This document shows positions 45,981 to 46,056 of a stretch of DNA of 46,056 bases, piece by piece; position 1 is the stretch's first letter; each line of letters begins with the position of its first letter. Position numbers and translations under genes: made by a program. Source of the DNA: an uncultured Balneolaceae bacterium (lineage in GTDB: Bacteria; Bacteroidota; Rhodothermia; Balneolales; Balneolaceae); the NCBI GenBank assembly GCA_913057825.1, contig CAJXOW010000025.1, forward strand, positions 1 through 46,056, given 5' to 3'. A model generated the notes under the pieces. It saw only the letters and a list, made by a program, of their open reading frames with translations. It did no database searches and was not told the DNA's origin.

Positions 45981-46056
45981 GCCCTTTGAAAAACCGGGCG
46001 GCGGTTCCTCGTTCGAAAGTTTTTCTCTTTTTGAGTTCGTTTAAATATCTGCAGAC
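45981..46056 (+). repeat. Palindromic repeat family A, copy A5 (cut by window edge)
   Basis: The left arm with the family core (TTTGAAAAACCGGGCGGCGG, 45985-46004, continuing TTCC) is present. The interior differs from A1-A4 after GGTTCCTCG, so this may be a third subfamily. The right arm lies outside the window. Confidence 0.8.

Overview
ORGANISM. The window most resembles a chromosome segment of the Balneolota/Rhodothermota branch near Bacteroidota. This is an inference. Two secreted proteins end in Por-type sorting domains (motif NYPNPFNP). Two TonB receptors begin with a carboxypeptidase-regulatory-like domain. Some genes nevertheless carry strong GGAGG ribosome sites, which classical Bacteroidota mostly lack. 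I recognise 34 genes, no rRNA or tRNA, no CRISPR array and no transposase gene.

LAYOUT. 1-4500: the start of a secreted phosphatase-like gene, a GH51 arabinofuranosidase divergent from a LamG-like secreted protein, and an Smr protein. 4700-9000: a PD-(D/E)XK-like protein, an exported isoaspartyl methyltransferase between two copies of a palindromic repeat, then an acyl-ACP thioesterase with a lipase-maturation-factor homologue. 9300-12340: GlgC, an ATP-cone/Mrr nuclease-like protein, and a lipoprotein. 12790-19200: a five-gene RND efflux operon on the minus strand (TolC, membrane fusion lipoprotein, RND pump, PII-like protein, DUF2892 protein). 19700-29400: HU, an NTF2-like secreted protein, a YbhN/LPG-synthase-like membrane protein, exported MsrA, catabolic-type acetolactate synthase, GroEL without GroES, and a TPR protein. 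29600-36600: a GC-rich DinB polymerase, ArsM, a TPP riboswitch driving a TonB receptor, and a Gfo/Idh/MocA oxidoreductase. 36900-46056: a 53-residue zinc-ribbon membrane protein, an outer-membrane barrel protein, NadE, an OprC/NosA-like copper TonB receptor with a Cys/His-rich exported protein, a thioredoxin, and DapA.

HOW THE GENES WORK TOGETHER. Several groups deal with the cell envelope and stress: metal or drug efflux, copper uptake, arsenic methylation, and repair of exported proteins. The thiamine pair (riboswitch plus receptor) is the clearest regulated unit.

REPEATS. The most unusual content is intergenic. At least five kinds of long imperfect palindrome are scattered between genes. 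Family A (about 150-170 bp, five copies, all in one orientation) has a constant core helix, and outside it each copy has a helix of its own sequence. Family B (about 165 bp, two full copies and one 55-bp deletion derivative) shows a paired substitution in its termini. Family C is built from runs of GAGCTTCGAGCCTCCAGC-like words. Two single elements (23558-23706 and 29412-29625) have the same overall design. I could not confidently assign promoters.
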